Positions 25,218-33,751 of a stretch of 35,433 nt of DNA are shown in pieces. Each line of letters starts with the position of its first letter. Positions within the stretch are counted from its first letter, which is position 1. The translations under genes were made by a program, and so were the position numbers. A model generated the notes under the pieces. The model was not told the origin of the DNA. It searched no databases and saw only the letters and a program-made list of their open reading frames with translations. The DNA is from an uncultured Anaerolineales bacterium (GTDB taxonomy: Bacteria > Chloroflexota > Anaerolineae > Anaerolineales > Villigracilaceae), in assembly GCA_949319575.1 (NCBI GenBank), contig CASGHD010000041.1, forward strand, positions 1-35,433. Direction: 5' to 3'.

Positions 25218-26735
25218 ATGGATATTCGCGCGCACGTTTCAATGGTCTTCCATCTCGACAAGTGCATTGGCTGTCACACGTGCAGTATCGCCTGCAAGAA
25301 CATCTGGACCGATCGCAAAGGCACCGAGTACATGTGGTGGAACAACGTGGAAACCAAGCCCGGCACCGGCTACCCCACGCAGTGGGAAGACCAGGAAAAA
25401 TACAAAGGCGGCTGGCAAAGAGACGAGAACGGAAAGATCCATCTCCGCCTCCACAACCGCGCGGGCGGGCTGACCAACATTTTCTATAACCCCGCCCTCC
25501 CGACCATGGACGATTACTACGAACCCTGGACGTACGACTACGAGAATCTCTTCAACGCGCCCGAAGGCGACGATCAGCCCACCGCCCGCGCCGTCTCGAT
25601 GATCACGGGCAAGCCGATGGACAGCATCGAAGCGGGTCCAAATTGGGACGACGATCTGGGCGGCTCGCCCGTCTACGCCAGCAACGACGTTAATCTCGAT
25701 AAACTCACCGAGGAAGAACGCGAGCAACTTAACGAGATCGAGCGCGTCGTTTTCTTCTACCTGCCGCGCATTTGCAATCACTGTCTCAACCCCGGCTGTG
25801 TCGCGGCGTGTCCCGCGGGCGCGATCTACAAACGCGGCGAAGACGGAATCGTTTTGCTCTCGCAGGAAAAATGCCGCGCCTGGCGCATGTGCATTTCGGG
25901 CTGCCCCTACAAGAAGACCTACTTCAACTGGGCGTCGGGCAAATCTGAAAAATGTATTTTGTGCTACCCGCGCCTCGAATCGGGACAACCCCCCGCCTGC
26001 TTCCACTCCTGCGTGGGACGGATTCGCTATTTGGGAGTCCTGCTCTACGACGCGGATCAAATCGAAAAGCGCGCCTCCGCGCCCGACCATGAACTGGTCG
26101 CCGCGCAACGAGACATGATCATGGACCCGTTCGACCCTGCCGTCATCGCCGCCGCGAAAAAAAACAAGATATCGGACGCGATGATCGCCTCTGCGCAGAA
26201 TTCGCCCGTCTACAAGTTCGTCAAGAAGTGGCAGATCGCGCTTCCGCTTCATCCCGACTTCCGCACCCTGCCCATGCTTTACTACGTCCCGCCCATGCTG
26301 CCCGTCCTTGCCAAGACCAAAGACGGCAACTACGACGTGGACGGCTTGGAAAAGGAAGGCTTGCCCGCCATGCTCAGTTCGCTGGAGAAGGCGCGCATGC
26401 CCATCAAATACATGGCAAGCCTGTTCTCGGCGGGCAACGTTCCGGTTGTGGAAGAGGTCTATCGCAAGTTGATCGCCGTGCGTATTTTCAAACGCGCGCA
26501 AAAGGTCAAGGATTACCAGCAAGCCGAAGTGGACGCGGCTCTCGCGCAGGGTAAGACCAACGCCGAAGAAGTCGAAGCCATCTTCCGCCTCACGTCGCTC
26601 CCAACCTACGAGGAGCGCTTCGTCATCCCGCCGCTTGGGCGTGAAGTCGCCGTCGAAGCGTGGGAATCCCCGCTCGACCGCAAGCGCGAAGCGGGTTTCG
26701 GCGTCCGCAATAAGATTGCGAAGCGGAAATTTTAA
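25218..26735 (+). CDS. narH: Nar-type oxidoreductase, beta (iron-sulfur) subunit (operon 2)
   Basis: This electron-transfer subunit is 505 residues. It is highly similar to the operon 1 NarH from the first cluster motif (CIGCHTCSIAC) on. The second group reads CNHCLNPGCVAAC, the third CRAWRMCISGC with the Trp that marks the [3Fe-4S] site, and the fourth CILCYPR with CFHSCVGR. AAAGGAG stands upstream of the ATG. It should pair with the NarG of the same operon. The C-terminal 15 residues (AGFGVRNKIAKRKF) differ from copy 1. Confidence 0.95.
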   Translation: MDIRAHVSMVFHLDKCIGCHTCSIACKNIWTDRKGTEYMWWNNVETKPGTGYPTQWEDQEKYKGGWQRDENGKIHLRLHNRAGGLTNIFYNPALPTMDDYYEPWTYDYENLFNAPEGDDQPTARAVSMITGKPMDSIEAGPNWDDDLGGSPVYASNDVNLDKLTEEEREQLNEIERVVFFYLPRICNHCLNPGCVAACPAGAIYKRGEDGIVLLSQEKCRAWRMCISGCPYKKTYFNWASGKSEKCILCYPRLESGQPPACFHSCVGRIRYLGVLLYDADQIEKRASAPDHELVAAQRDMIMDPFDPAVIAAAKKNKISDAMIASAQNSPVYKFVKKWQIALPLHPDFRTLPMLYYVPPMLPVLAKTKDGNYDVDGLEKEGLPAMLSSLEKARMPIKYMASLFSAGNVPVVEEVYRKLIAVRIFKRAQKVKDYQQAEVDAALAQGKTNAEEVEAIFRLTSLPTYEERFVIPPLGREVAVEAWESPLDRKREAGFGVRNKIAKRKF

Positions 26736-26742
26736 AGTGATT

Positions 26743-26848
26743 AAACACAAAGGACACGAAGCCTGTCCTGAGCAAAGTCGAAGGGTACGCAAAGGTTTTA
26801 AAGATTTTCCTGCGCGTCCCTTTGTGACCTTCGTGTTTAAAAAGAATT
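26743..26848. repeat. Imperfect inverted repeat with a nested 22-base element, narH-narJ gap (operon 2)
   Basis: The outer arms (AAACACAAAGGACACGAAG and its complement-like CTTTGTGACCTTCGTGTTT) form one repeat. Inside the left half, at 26762-26783, lies a second element beginning CCTGTCCTGAGC and ending GTCGAAG. It is preceded by GAAG and itself ends in GAAG, as if it had inserted with a short target duplication. A second copy of the 22-base element is at 35109. Confidence 0.7.
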
Positions 26849-26864
26849 TCGCGGAGAACCCCTA

Positions 26865-27473
26865 ATGTACACCGAAACCGAAATGCGAAGCCTCTACCAA
26901 TGCTTTGCCCACATGTTGGAATACCCCGCGGGCGGCGCGCTCCAAGCCGCGCTCAAAGCGCGGGGACTCTTGCTGGATAAAGACCCCGCCTCCGCCGCGC
27001 AGTTGAAGGAGTTTTATGACTACGCCGCCACGCTTTCGCCGGGCCGTTTGGAAGAAGTTTACACAGGCACGTTCGATTTGGACGCGGCTTGCCATCCCTA
27101 CGTCGGCTATCACCTCTTCGGCGAGACGTACAAACGGAGCATCTTTCTCGTCGAGTTGAAGCAGCGCTATGCCGCCGAAGGCTTCGTCTTCCCCGATAAC
27201 GAACTGCCCGACCATCTCGCCGTCATCCTGCGCTTCCTTTCCGTCGCGCGCGACGAAACGCAGGCGCAGGAAATCGCCCGCGACGCGCTTCTGCCAGTGT
27301 TGGATCGCATGACGGGACGCGCCAAGTCCGCAGGTTTCGACGAGGACGAGAATCCCGACGCGCCCAAAGAAGAGTCCAAAAAGCGCACCCAGTTCCACGG
27401 CGTGTTGGAGGCGCTGCGCTCCATCCTGCAAATTCAATTTCAAGTTCTGAACGTTTTGGAAACAACCGCGTGA
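26865..27473 (+). CDS. narJ: Nar assembly chaperone (operon 2)
   Basis: This 202-residue NarJ/TorD-family chaperone serves cofactor insertion into NarG. The conserved blocks are YVGYHLFGETYKRSIFLVELK and NELPDHLAVILRFL. It is a little longer than copy 1 because of an acidic/basic linker near the C-terminus (DEDENPDAPKEESKKR). Unlike operon 1, where narJ overlaps narI, here a repeat-filled gap of about 100 bases separates them, so coupling has been lost. Confidence 0.9.
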   Translation: MYTETEMRSLYQCFAHMLEYPAGGALQAALKARGLLLDKDPASAAQLKEFYDYAATLSPGRLEEVYTGTFDLDAACHPYVGYHLFGETYKRSIFLVELKQRYAAEGFVFPDNELPDHLAVILRFLSVARDETQAQEIARDALLPVLDRMTGRAKSAGFDEDENPDAPKEESKKRTQFHGVLEALRSILQIQFQVLNVLETTA

Positions 27474-27479
27474 GAGAGG

Positions 27480-27552
27480 TTAACCGCGAAGCACGCGAAG
27501 ATCGCGAAGAAAACCTTTAAATCTTTGCGTGCTTGGCGGTCTTCGCGGTTCA
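27480..27552. repeat. Inverted repeat between narJ and narI (operon 2)
   Basis: AACCGCGAA (27482-27490) is matched by TTCGCGGTT (27542-27550), with inner repeats of GCGAAG and GCGTGCTTGGCGG-type sequence. It belongs to a different sequence class from the other operon gaps. Confidence 0.65.
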
Positions 27553-27575
27553 AAGAATTCCACAAGGAGCAACTT

Positions 27576-28247
27576 ATGTTCGATAACGCCCTATTCATCG
27601 GCTTCCCGTATGCGACGGTCGCCATCGCGATCGCCGTCACCGCCTACCGTTTCTTCTTCGACCCGTATTCGGTCTCCAGCCAGTCGTCGCAGTTTCTCGA
27701 GAACCGCAAATTGTTTTTCGGCTCGGTGCCGTGGCACTACGGCGTGATTACCGTTTTGCTGGCGCACATCACGGCGTTTCTCTTCCCCGGGTTATGGGGA
27801 CTCTTCACCGCCAACCAGACGCGCCTCTATATCCTGGAAATTATCGGGCTTGCGTTCGCGCTCATGGCGACGGTCGGGCTGATCGTCCTCTTCTACCGCC
27901 GCCTGACCGACGCCCGCGCCAACGCGGTTACCTCCGAACTCGACTGGATCCTATTGTTCTTCCTCCTGCTTCAGGTCGCGCTTGGTTTTTGGGTCGCTTA
28001 TTATTACCGCTGGGGTTCCGATTGGTTCCTGCACACCGCCGCCCCCTGGCTCCTATCGCTACTCAAATTCCAACCCGATATATCGTCGGTCGCGGCGCTT
28101 CCGTTCTGGGTTAAGTTCCACTTCCTCAACGGCTTTGTGATCGTCCTGCTCCTGCCCTTCACGCGCCTTGTGCATTTGCTGGTATTCCCGCTCTCGTATT
28201 TGTGGCGCGAACATCAAGTCGTCATCTGGAATAAAGCGCGGCATTGA
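27576..28247 (+). CDS. narI: Nar-type oxidoreductase, gamma (cytochrome b) subunit (operon 2)
   Basis: This membrane subunit is 223 residues from the ATG at 27576, with AAGGAG nine bases upstream; an upstream in-frame start at 27525 would begin inside the repeat. Haem b ligands are at the same positions as in copy 1: His54 and His64 (PWHYG, LLAHITA) and His182 and His200 (KFHFLNG, RLVHLLV). Five membrane helices are predicted, with a short cytoplasmic tail. It is the last gene of operon 2; no nitrate transporter or cofactor gene follows before the strand changes. Confidence 0.93.
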   Translation: MFDNALFIGFPYATVAIAIAVTAYRFFFDPYSVSSQSSQFLENRKLFFGSVPWHYGVITVLLAHITAFLFPGLWGLFTANQTRLYILEIIGLAFALMATVGLIVLFYRRLTDARANAVTSELDWILLFFLLLQVALGFWVAYYYRWGSDWFLHTAAPWLLSLLKFQPDISSVAALPFWVKFHFLNGFVIVLLLPFTRLVHLLVFPLSYLWREHQVVIWNKARH

Positions 28248-28267
28248 CGACCTTGCATTTTCAGAAT

Positions 28268-28343
28268 CGGGACGCTGATTCACGCAGAAAACGCAGATTT
28301 TCTCTCTTTAGATCAGCGTGAGTCAGCGTTTTTCTGCGCCCCA
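28268..28343. repeat. Inverted repeat of ACGCTGAT/ATCAGCGT type after operon 2
   Basis: ACGCTGATTCACGCAGAAAA at the left is matched imperfectly by ATCAGCGTGAGTCAGCG and TTTTTCTGCG at the right. It lies between the end of operon 2 and the convergent minus-strand gene, so it may act as a bidirectional stop, but the T run is weak. Confidence 0.6.
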
Positions 28344-28378
28344 ATTTTATTTCCGATAAAGTCTACCCTCTCGTTGAT

Positions 28379-28750
28379 TCAAGAGAAAGTCCCGTCTTTC
28401 AAAAATCGCTCGAAACCTTTCTTCGTTAGCGCGGCAAGTTCTTTGAATAATTCAGGCTCAACCTGTTTGAAGTTGAAGCAGGATTTCCCTTGCATGTGTT
28501 TTTTCAATGCGGGGCTGATATCTTTAAGTAAATCAGGGTACATGTAGACGGGCATGAGATAGAAGGAAACGTAATTCTTCTTCACTTGCGCCGAACCGAA
28601 GAATAGATTTTTCTTCCATTGTTCGCTGTACGAACCGTCGAGATAGAACACGTTTTGATTATCCATTTTGACGGTGAGTTTAGGCGCGTAGGGCTTGAGT
28701 ATCTTTTTTAGGTGTTCGAAGACAGAGGGGAAGTCGGTTCGCGCGGGCAT
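28379..28750 (-). CDS. DUF1801-like small protein
   Basis: The product is 123 residues from the start at 28750, with AGGAG five bases upstream; the longer frame reads through inverted repeats and is rejected. It is soluble and basic, with the pattern FEHLKKILKPYAPKL, VSFYLMPVYMYPDLL, LKKHMQGKSCFNFK and LTKKGFERFLKDG, which resembles DUF1801/YdhG-like proteins. Their biochemical role is not established. The gene stands alone, flanked by inverted repeats. The family call is moderate. Confidence 0.62.
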   Translation of the reverse strand: MPARTDFPSVFEHLKKILKPYAPKLTVKMDNQNVFYLDGSYSEQWKKNLFFGSAQVKKNYVSFYLMPVYMYPDLLKDISPALKKHMQGKSCFNFKQVEPELFKELAALTKKGFERFLKDGTFS

Positions 28751-28759
28751 TGGCGCTCC

Positions 28760-28788
28760 TTCTTCCAGCAGTTGAACAGCTGGAAGAA
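28760..28788. repeat. Inverted repeat TTCTTCCAGC / GCTGGAAGAA
   Basis: A perfect 10-base stem encloses AGTTGAACA. It is a variant of the CCAGCAGTTGAA-type element found next to it at 28808 and again at 30685. Confidence 0.65.
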
Positions 28789-28807
28789 CAAAGTAGGTTT
28801 TTATTTT

Positions 28808-28838
28808 GATGCGCCAGCAGTTGAACTGCTGGCGCATC
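28808..28838. repeat. Perfect palindrome centred on CAGTTGAACTG
   Basis: The 31-base element has arms GATGCGCCAGCAGTT/AACTGCTGGCGCATC around a single G. It sits 9 bases past the stop of the downstream-facing lipoprotein gene at 28847 and may double as its transcript end, though no T run follows. Confidence 0.75.
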
Positions 28839-28846
28839 ACTTGTTC

Positions 28847-29407
28847 TCACGGTGAAACAGCATTCACACGGATATAGAGCGGGTCGCCAAAGGCGAAACC
28901 ATCGGGAGCGAAAGCCTGCCAGGCGGATTCATATTCGCCGTCGGTAAATGGCGCGGTGAAATCGATTTGGATAACGGCTTGCGCGCCTGCGCGGGATGGG
29001 AAGAGCGAAATTTCCCCGGGCGCGCCCAAGTCTGCGCCGCCGATGTGGATGAAGCGATAGCCCGCGTTCCAGTCGCAGGTGCCGCTGTTTTGCACAAGCC
29101 ATTGCTTGTCGATGGTTGCGCCGTAGGTGACGAAGGAGTTGTCGGGTATGGTCAAGTCTTCGATAAAGTTGAGATCATTGACGCAGGTTTTTGCATCCAA
29201 AGTCGGCGCGATGGTTGGCAAGGGCGTGGATTGGATCGTTACCACGTTTTGTGTGGGGTTGATAATGAATGTGGGTTCGATGAACAGGGATTGGGAGGTT
29301 GGCGGAACAAACGGGGTGGGCGTATCCGCAGACGAGCAGGCTGAGGCGAGGAAAATGACGGGGAGGAGAATCAGGCTGAGAACGCGAAAGAGGCGAGAGG
29401 ATTTCAT
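28847..29407 (-). CDS. Lipoprotein with NBR1-Ig-like domain
   Basis: The product is 186 residues. A lipoprotein signal peptide (lipobox LASAC) is followed by a Thr/Pro-rich linker (TPTPFVPPTSQ, STPLPTIAPT), then an Ig-like domain of the NBR1 type (about 75-183): IPDNSFVTYGATIDKQWLVQN, SGTCDWNAGYRFIHIGG and FTAPFTDGEYESAWQAF. Such domains bind other proteins or cell-surface material and are common in secreted proteins of Chloroflexota. It lies 46 bases downstream of recA beyond a terminator, so it probably has its own promoter. Confidence 0.82.
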   Translation of the reverse strand: MKSSRLFRVLSLILLPVIFLASACSSADTPTPFVPPTSQSLFIEPTFIINPTQNVVTIQSTPLPTIAPTLDAKTCVNDLNFIEDLTIPDNSFVTYGATIDKQWLVQNSGTCDWNAGYRFIHIGGADLGAPGEISLFPSRAGAQAVIQIDFTAPFTDGEYESAWQAFAPDGFAFGDPLYIRVNAVSP

Positions 29408-29411
29408 AAAT

Positions 29412-29441
29412 CAAAAAGGGCGGACGCATACGTCCGCCCTT
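29412..29441 (-). terminator. Terminator after recA
   Basis: On the minus strand the 11-base perfect stem AAGGGCGGACG / CGTCCGCCCTT has a four-base loop and is followed by TTTTT. It starts 13 bases after the recA stop codon and ends just before the next gene start. Confidence 0.68.
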
Positions 29442-29453
29442 ACGAGTCGAGTC

Positions 29454-30566
29454 TTATTCTTCGTCTGAGCTGCCGCCGCCGTCGTCGCCTCCGCCGATTT
29501 CGATGGGCATGGCGATTTCGCCGCTCATCGCTTTCTGGCGGACAACGCCGTCAATCTCAGCCATGAGCGCGGGATTGGAGCGGAGGAAATCCTTCGCGTT
29601 TTCGCGTCCCTGACCGAGGCGTTGGTCGCCATAGGAGAAGAACGCGCCGCGCTTCTGGACGATCTCGAACTTGGTCGCCAGGTCGAGGATGTCGCCGGAG
29701 CGTGAGATGCCTTCGTTGAACATGATGTCGAATTCGGCGGTGCGGAACGGGGGCGCGACCTTGTTCTTGACGACTTTGACGCGCGTGCGGTTGCCGATGA
29801 CTTCGTCGCCGACTTTGATGGCTTGGATGCGGCGCACGTCGAGGCGCACGGAGGCGTAAAACTTGAGGGCGTTGCCGCCTGTGGTGGTTTCGGGGTTGCC
29901 GAACATCACGCCGATCTTCGAGCGGAGTTGGTTGGTGAAAACGACGGCGGTTTTGGTCTGGTTGATGGCGCCGGAGAGTTTGCGGAGCGCCTGCGACATG
30001 AGCCTTGCTTGCACGCCCATGGTGGCGTCGCCCATGTCGCCTTCGATTTCGGAGCGTGGCACGAGCGCGGCGACCGAATCCACGACAACGATGTCCACGC
30101 CGCCGGAGCGGACGAGGGTTTCGGTGATCTCGAGGGCTTGTTCGCCGGTATCGGGTTGTGAAACGAGCAGGTTATCAATATCCACACCCACGCGCGCGGC
30201 GTAGACCGGGTCGAGGGCGTGTTCCATGTCTATGAAGGCGGCGGTGCCGCCCAGTTTTTGCACTTCGGCGATGATGTGCTGGCAGATAGTGGTCTTGCCG
30301 GAGGATTCGGGCCCGTAGATTTCAATCACGCGTCCGCGCGGGATGCCGCCCACGCCGAGGGCAATATCAAGCGAGAGCGAGCCGGTGGGGAAGGTCTCGG
30401 TCTGCATGTGTTGCGCTTCGCCGAGGCGGATGATGGAACCGTCGCCGTAGCGTTTGAGGATGTCTCCGAGCGCTTTGTCTAGCACGGCGCGCTTGGCGCC
30501 ATCCACGTTGCGGGAGGGTTGTTCTTGTACTTCGGCGGCGGATGCTTTTGATTTTCGAGGGGACAT
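29454..30566 (-). CDS. recA: Recombinase A
   Basis: RecA forms filaments on single-stranded DNA, drives strand exchange in homologous recombination and triggers LexA self-cleavage. The product is 370 residues from the start at 30566. This start is preferred to the one at 30572 because GGAGA lies nine bases upstream of it. Walker A reads GPESSGKTT, and the family blocks [28 protein letters not shown] and [22 protein letters not shown] are all present. The C-terminus is Gly- and Asp/Glu-rich, as is usual for RecA. It is transcribed alone from a recognisable promoter at 30615-30642. Confidence 0.97.
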   Translation of the reverse strand: MSPRKSKASAAEVQEQPSRNVDGAKRAVLDKALGDILKRYGDGSIIRLGEAQHMQTETFPTGSLSLDIALGVGGIPRGRVIEIYGPESSGKTTICQHIIAEVQKLGGTAAFIDMEHALDPVYAARVGVDIDNLLVSQPDTGEQALEITETLVRSGGVDIVVVDSVAALVPRSEIEGDMGDATMGVQARLMSQALRKLSGAINQTKTAVVFTNQLRSKIGVMFGNPETTTGGNALKFYASVRLDVRRIQAIKVGDEVIGNRTRVKVVKNKVAPPFRTAEFDIMFNEGISRSGDILDLATKFEIVQKRGAFFSYGDQRLGQGRENAKDFLRSNPALMAEIDGVVRQKAMSGEIAMPIEIGGGDDGGGSSDEE

Positions 30567-30614
30567 GTTCATTTCTCCAATACATTGTAAGGGTCTAAAA
30601 TGTGTGTAGCCGAG

Positions 30615-30642
30615 AGTATAGCACAGATGTTCTGACCGTCAA
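30615..30642 (-). promoter_or_regulatory. recA promoter with possible LexA box
   Basis: On the minus strand TTGACG and TATACT are separated by 16 bases, a good sigma70-type promoter that would give a leader of about 40 bases. Between the hexamers lies GAAC-ATCT-GTGC (plus-strand 30621-30632), one base from the GAAC-N4-GTTC LexA site known in Gram-positive bacteria. The LexA site of this organism is not known to me. Confidence 0.6.
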
Positions 30643-30684
30643 GGGTCATTGCAAGTGGCTCTCTGGGAATTGCCATGATTGTTA

Positions 30685-30707
30685 CGCCAGCAGTTGCACT
30701 GCTGGCG
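30685..30707. repeat. Inverted repeat CGCCAGCAGT-TGC-ACTGCTGGCG
   Basis: A perfect 10-base stem of the same class as the element at 28808. It lies between recA and the convergently placed end of the M23 peptidase gene region; the rest of this 180-base gap holds only the recA promoter. Confidence 0.75.
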
Positions 30708-30752
30708 GGCGGTTCATCACGGCAACTCGTAAAGACCCTTGCAAGTTTCAGG

Positions 30753-31892
30753 TTACGGCACAGGTGTCGCCGTTGTTGGAAGAAAATTCAACGTCGGCAC
30801 AGGCGGCGGGGTCAGTTGGAAACCATCTTTATCTGTAAACGTGAAGTACGTCACCTGTCCCGGGAAGATCTCCACAAAGAACTGCATATCCTTGTCCTTG
30901 TATTCCATCAGGATTTTATAGATCCCCGCCGGCAGGTCGCTCAACACCAAATTTTCCTGATAATACGGGTCGGCATTGACCGACCCTTCCGCGTACGTTA
31001 ATACCTTTCTCAACGGCACTTCGGAGGGCAATGGGCGCGCCTCGACAGAGTATTGATTCAACAACTTGCCTTTTTCATCGGTGACGCGCCCCACCAACAC
31101 GCCCCAACCCTGGGGCGGCGCCATCCACAACTCCGGGTTGAACGTATTGTAGAACGAGTTTTTCCCCAAGCGGATCTCAAAATGCAAATGGGGACCCGTC
31201 GTCGCGCCGGTGTCGCCCACCAAGCCGATCACGTCACCGGTGTCCACTTGTTGACCCTCCACAGCGGTAATCGCGCTCATGTGCGCGTAAATCGTAAACA
31301 GGGATTGCCCCTTGTAACCAAAATCGTGACGGATCACCACTGCCAGCCCATACGGGTCCGATTCATTGCCGGGCACTTCGGTATACAAGCCCCAACCCGC
31401 AGAGACAACCGTGCCGGCTCCCGCCGCCAGGATGGGCGCGCCCTCCGCCGCGTCGATATCCACACCGGTGTGCACGATGTTCGGCGCGAAGAACACGCCT
31501 CCGTAGCGATATTCTGCCAGTGGCCAGTTGACATTATCCGCCGCGATGGGGCGGGCGAAGTAAAAATGATCATACGATGAAACAGCCCAGGGGATCGGGT
31601 ACAGAGGCGGACGCCAGCCTGAGACCGGTTCCGCGCCGGGCGTCGGCAGAATGAATCGAAACGGCTCAATGGTCGGACGCGGCGTCGCTTCGAACTCAAT
31701 TGGCAGTTGATCCGCCTCCCCGGCGATCACCGCCGTTGGAGTTGGGCTCGCGCTGCCTGACAATGCGGGAGCGCAAGAGGCGAGCAAACTGAGAATCACC
31801 CAGCCAAAAATAAAATGCAATCTCTTGCTCTTCCAGCGCGTGGAGCGAAACAGGAGCCGCCTCACGAACCCTACATTCAAAATCTTCTTCAT
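30753..31892 (-). CDS. M23-family peptidase lipoprotein
   Basis: The product is 379 residues. A long basic N-terminus leads into a membrane segment with lipobox LASC (Cys40), then a Pro/Thr-rich linker. The M23 (LytM) domain, about 110-250, has the zinc ligands His141 and Asp145 (HTGVDID), His204 (YAHMS) and His235/His237 (GPHLHFE), all needed for cell-wall endopeptidase activity. The C-terminal 130 residues form an Ig-like module (GRVTDEKGKLLNQYSVE, LSDLPAGIYKILME). It probably acts at the cell surface during wall turnover. Its ATG overlaps the stop of the beta-propeller gene (ATGA), so the two are co-translated. Confidence 0.88.
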   Translation of the reverse strand: MKKILNVGFVRRLLFRSTRWKSKRLHFIFGWVILSLLASCAPALSGSASPTPTAVIAGEADQLPIEFEATPRPTIEPFRFILPTPGAEPVSGWRPPLYPIPWAVSSYDHFYFARPIAADNVNWPLAEYRYGGVFFAPNIVHTGVDIDAAEGAPILAAGAGTVVSAGWGLYTEVPGNESDPYGLAVVIRHDFGYKGQSLFTIYAHMSAITAVEGQQVDTGDVIGLVGDTGATTGPHLHFEIRLGKNSFYNTFNPELWMAPPQGWGVLVGRVTDEKGKLLNQYSVEARPLPSEVPLRKVLTYAEGSVNADPYYQENLVLSDLPAGIYKILMEYKDKDMQFFVEIFPGQVTYFTFTDKDGFQLTPPPVPTLNFLPTTATPVP

Positions 31893-33739
31893 GGAATGAT
31901 CGTCGGCGGCGTGACCGTTGGAATCGTGGTATTCGTTGGGATTGGCGTAGCCGTTGGCGCAATCGTTCGGGTGATCGTCGGCGTTAACGATGCCGTCAAC
32001 GTGATGCGCGGCGTGCGGGTCAGCGTGATGGTCGGCGTGTGCGTGGAAGTGACGGTCGGCGTAAACGTGGGCGGGAGCAGGCGCGTTGGCGTGAGCAACA
32101 CATCCGGCGGATAGAGTTGTAAAAGCGCCGAATAAAAATCAAGCCCATCGGTCAGCGCGAATTCGGTGAAGCGCGCCCCGCGATAAAACGTCCGCCAGTT
32201 GGGGAGCGCCGGGACGCGCTCCCAGCCGTATTGGCGAGCGAGCGAGGTCACATCCACCCAATACCCCGCAGGCACGGCGCTGTATTTTCCGCCTTGTTCG
32301 TATACTTTCGGGTCGAGGTTATAACGCGCTGAGAGGTCCCACGGGTTCGAATGAAGCGGCTCGCCGAGCGAACCATCCTGCGCCTGCGCGCGGATGTACA
32401 ACCGCCAATACGTTTGCGCTCCGAAATCTTCGCGCACGGCAACCATCCAGCCGGCGTTGGTCATCAACGAATTGATCGCGAACGCCCGCCCGGTATAGAG
32501 CCACGATTCTTCAAAACCTGGGTCAAGCGACGTGGTGATCGGAACGTACGCATTTTCGAGGCTGGCGAGCGCGTCCCAACCCGATTCAAGAATGACGCGG
32601 TCGCGCAAGCCATTGAACGCCTCGTCCACCCGGTCGCTCAGTTGCGGATACGGCGCCTGCGCGTTGTCCAAACTCACGAGCGAATCGCGCCCCGCGCCCT
32701 CGGAGGACGAGGCAATGTTCGACACCCACAGCGGGGATGGGGTAATTTGCGCGTTTTGTTGAACGATCGCCGGCAACGGCTCTGGCAGGATCAGGTTTGC
32801 CCAGTTGAAGCCTCGCAGTGAGCTGGGAAATTCTGTCAGAGGTTCCAGCAGGTTTCCATCCAATGAATAATTCGCCAGATAGGTTTCGTTCGGCGTGTTG
32901 AACGTGGTGATGAAATCATCCCCAGACGGATTCCATGCGGGATAATCTCCATCCGCAACCCAAACGGCGGGCGCGTTGCGCGTTGAATCCCAGATGTAAA
33001 TTCCGCTTCGCCCCACATTCTGGCTGGATGCCGCCCACATCAGCCGCGTCCCATCCTGCGACCAAAGCGGATGCGATTCTGCCGCGTCTGCGGTGTTGCT
33101 CAGGTTGGCGTAGCGCGTATCGTCCGTTTTATCCAGGTCGGCGAGGATGATCTCGCCATCCGACACAAAAACGATCTGACGCCCGCCCGGCGACCATGCC
33201 GGCGAATGGTCTGCGGTTGCCGAGGAGGTTAATAAAATCGCGCCCTCCCTCGGGTTCTCAGCCGGACCAATGACAACCTCAAGGCTGTCCTCGAGGTATG
33301 CCTCGAAAGCGAGAAATGAACCGTCTGGCGACCAGGTCGGCGCGCCTTCATATTCGGGGGTGTTGGTGAGGCGGGTCACCTCCCCGCTGGAGGCGTCGAA
33401 GAGGTAGAGGTCCCAGTTTCCACTGCGGTTGGAAGCGAATGCGATCCGCTTTCCATCCGGGCTGATGGCGGGGGTGATATCGTCCCACTTGTCGCCGGTC
33501 AAACGCGTGAGCGGCATCTGGTTCGGGATGTAAGCGAAGAGATGGGCATAGCCGTTCTCCTCGATCGAAAAGACGATCACCTCCCGCGCCCCGGCGGGAA
33601 CTGCCGGCGCAGAATCTGCCGTGGAGGCGAGTTGCGGTATCACCTGTGGAGTGGATGTATCCTCGATGGGTTGCAGGCACGACGAGAGAAACAGGAGAAG
33701 GGAAAAAAAGAAAATTAATCTGGCAGAATATTTGCGCAT
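31889..33739 (-). CDS. Beta-propeller (TolB/PD40-like) lipoprotein with Thr-rich tail
   Basis: The product is 616 residues. The signal peptide ends in lipobox LSSC. Residues about 45-330 contain PD40/WD40-like repeats typical of TolB propellers (ITPAISPDGKRIAFASNRSG, GAPTWSPDGSFLAFEA, DHSPAWSPGGRQIVFVS, SHPLWSQDGTRLMW). The middle (about 350-540) has no recognised domain but is rich in aromatic residues. The last 60 residues are almost all Thr, Pro, Ile and Ser, probably an extended wall-spanning linker. It likely lies outside the membrane and may work with the M23 peptidase encoded immediately downstream. Confidence 0.82.
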   Translation of the reverse strand: MRKYSARLIFFFSLLLFLSSCLQPIEDTSTPQVIPQLASTADSAPAVPAGAREVIVFSIEENGYAHLFAYIPNQMPLTRLTGDKWDDITPAISPDGKRIAFASNRSGNWDLYLFDASSGEVTRLTNTPEYEGAPTWSPDGSFLAFEAYLEDSLEVVIGPAENPREGAILLTSSATADHSPAWSPGGRQIVFVSDGEIILADLDKTDDTRYANLSNTADAAESHPLWSQDGTRLMWAASSQNVGRSGIYIWDSTRNAPAVWVADGDYPAWNPSGDDFITTFNTPNETYLANYSLDGNLLEPLTEFPSSLRGFNWANLILPEPLPAIVQQNAQITPSPLWVSNIASSSEGAGRDSLVSLDNAQAPYPQLSDRVDEAFNGLRDRVILESGWDALASLENAYVPITTSLDPGFEESWLYTGRAFAINSLMTNAGWMVAVREDFGAQTYWRLYIRAQAQDGSLGEPLHSNPWDLSARYNLDPKVYEQGGKYSAVPAGYWVDVTSLARQYGWERVPALPNWRTFYRGARFTEFALTDGLDFYSALLQLYPPDVLLTPTRLLPPTFTPTVTSTHTPTITLTRTPRITLTASLTPTITRTIAPTATPIPTNTTIPTVTPPTIIP

Positions 33740-33751
33740 TGAAAATTTCGA

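Noticed and set aside
28751-28840. Upstream extension of the DUF1801-like gene
   Set aside because: The extension reads through an inverted repeat, while AGGAG stands at the right distance from the start at 28750.
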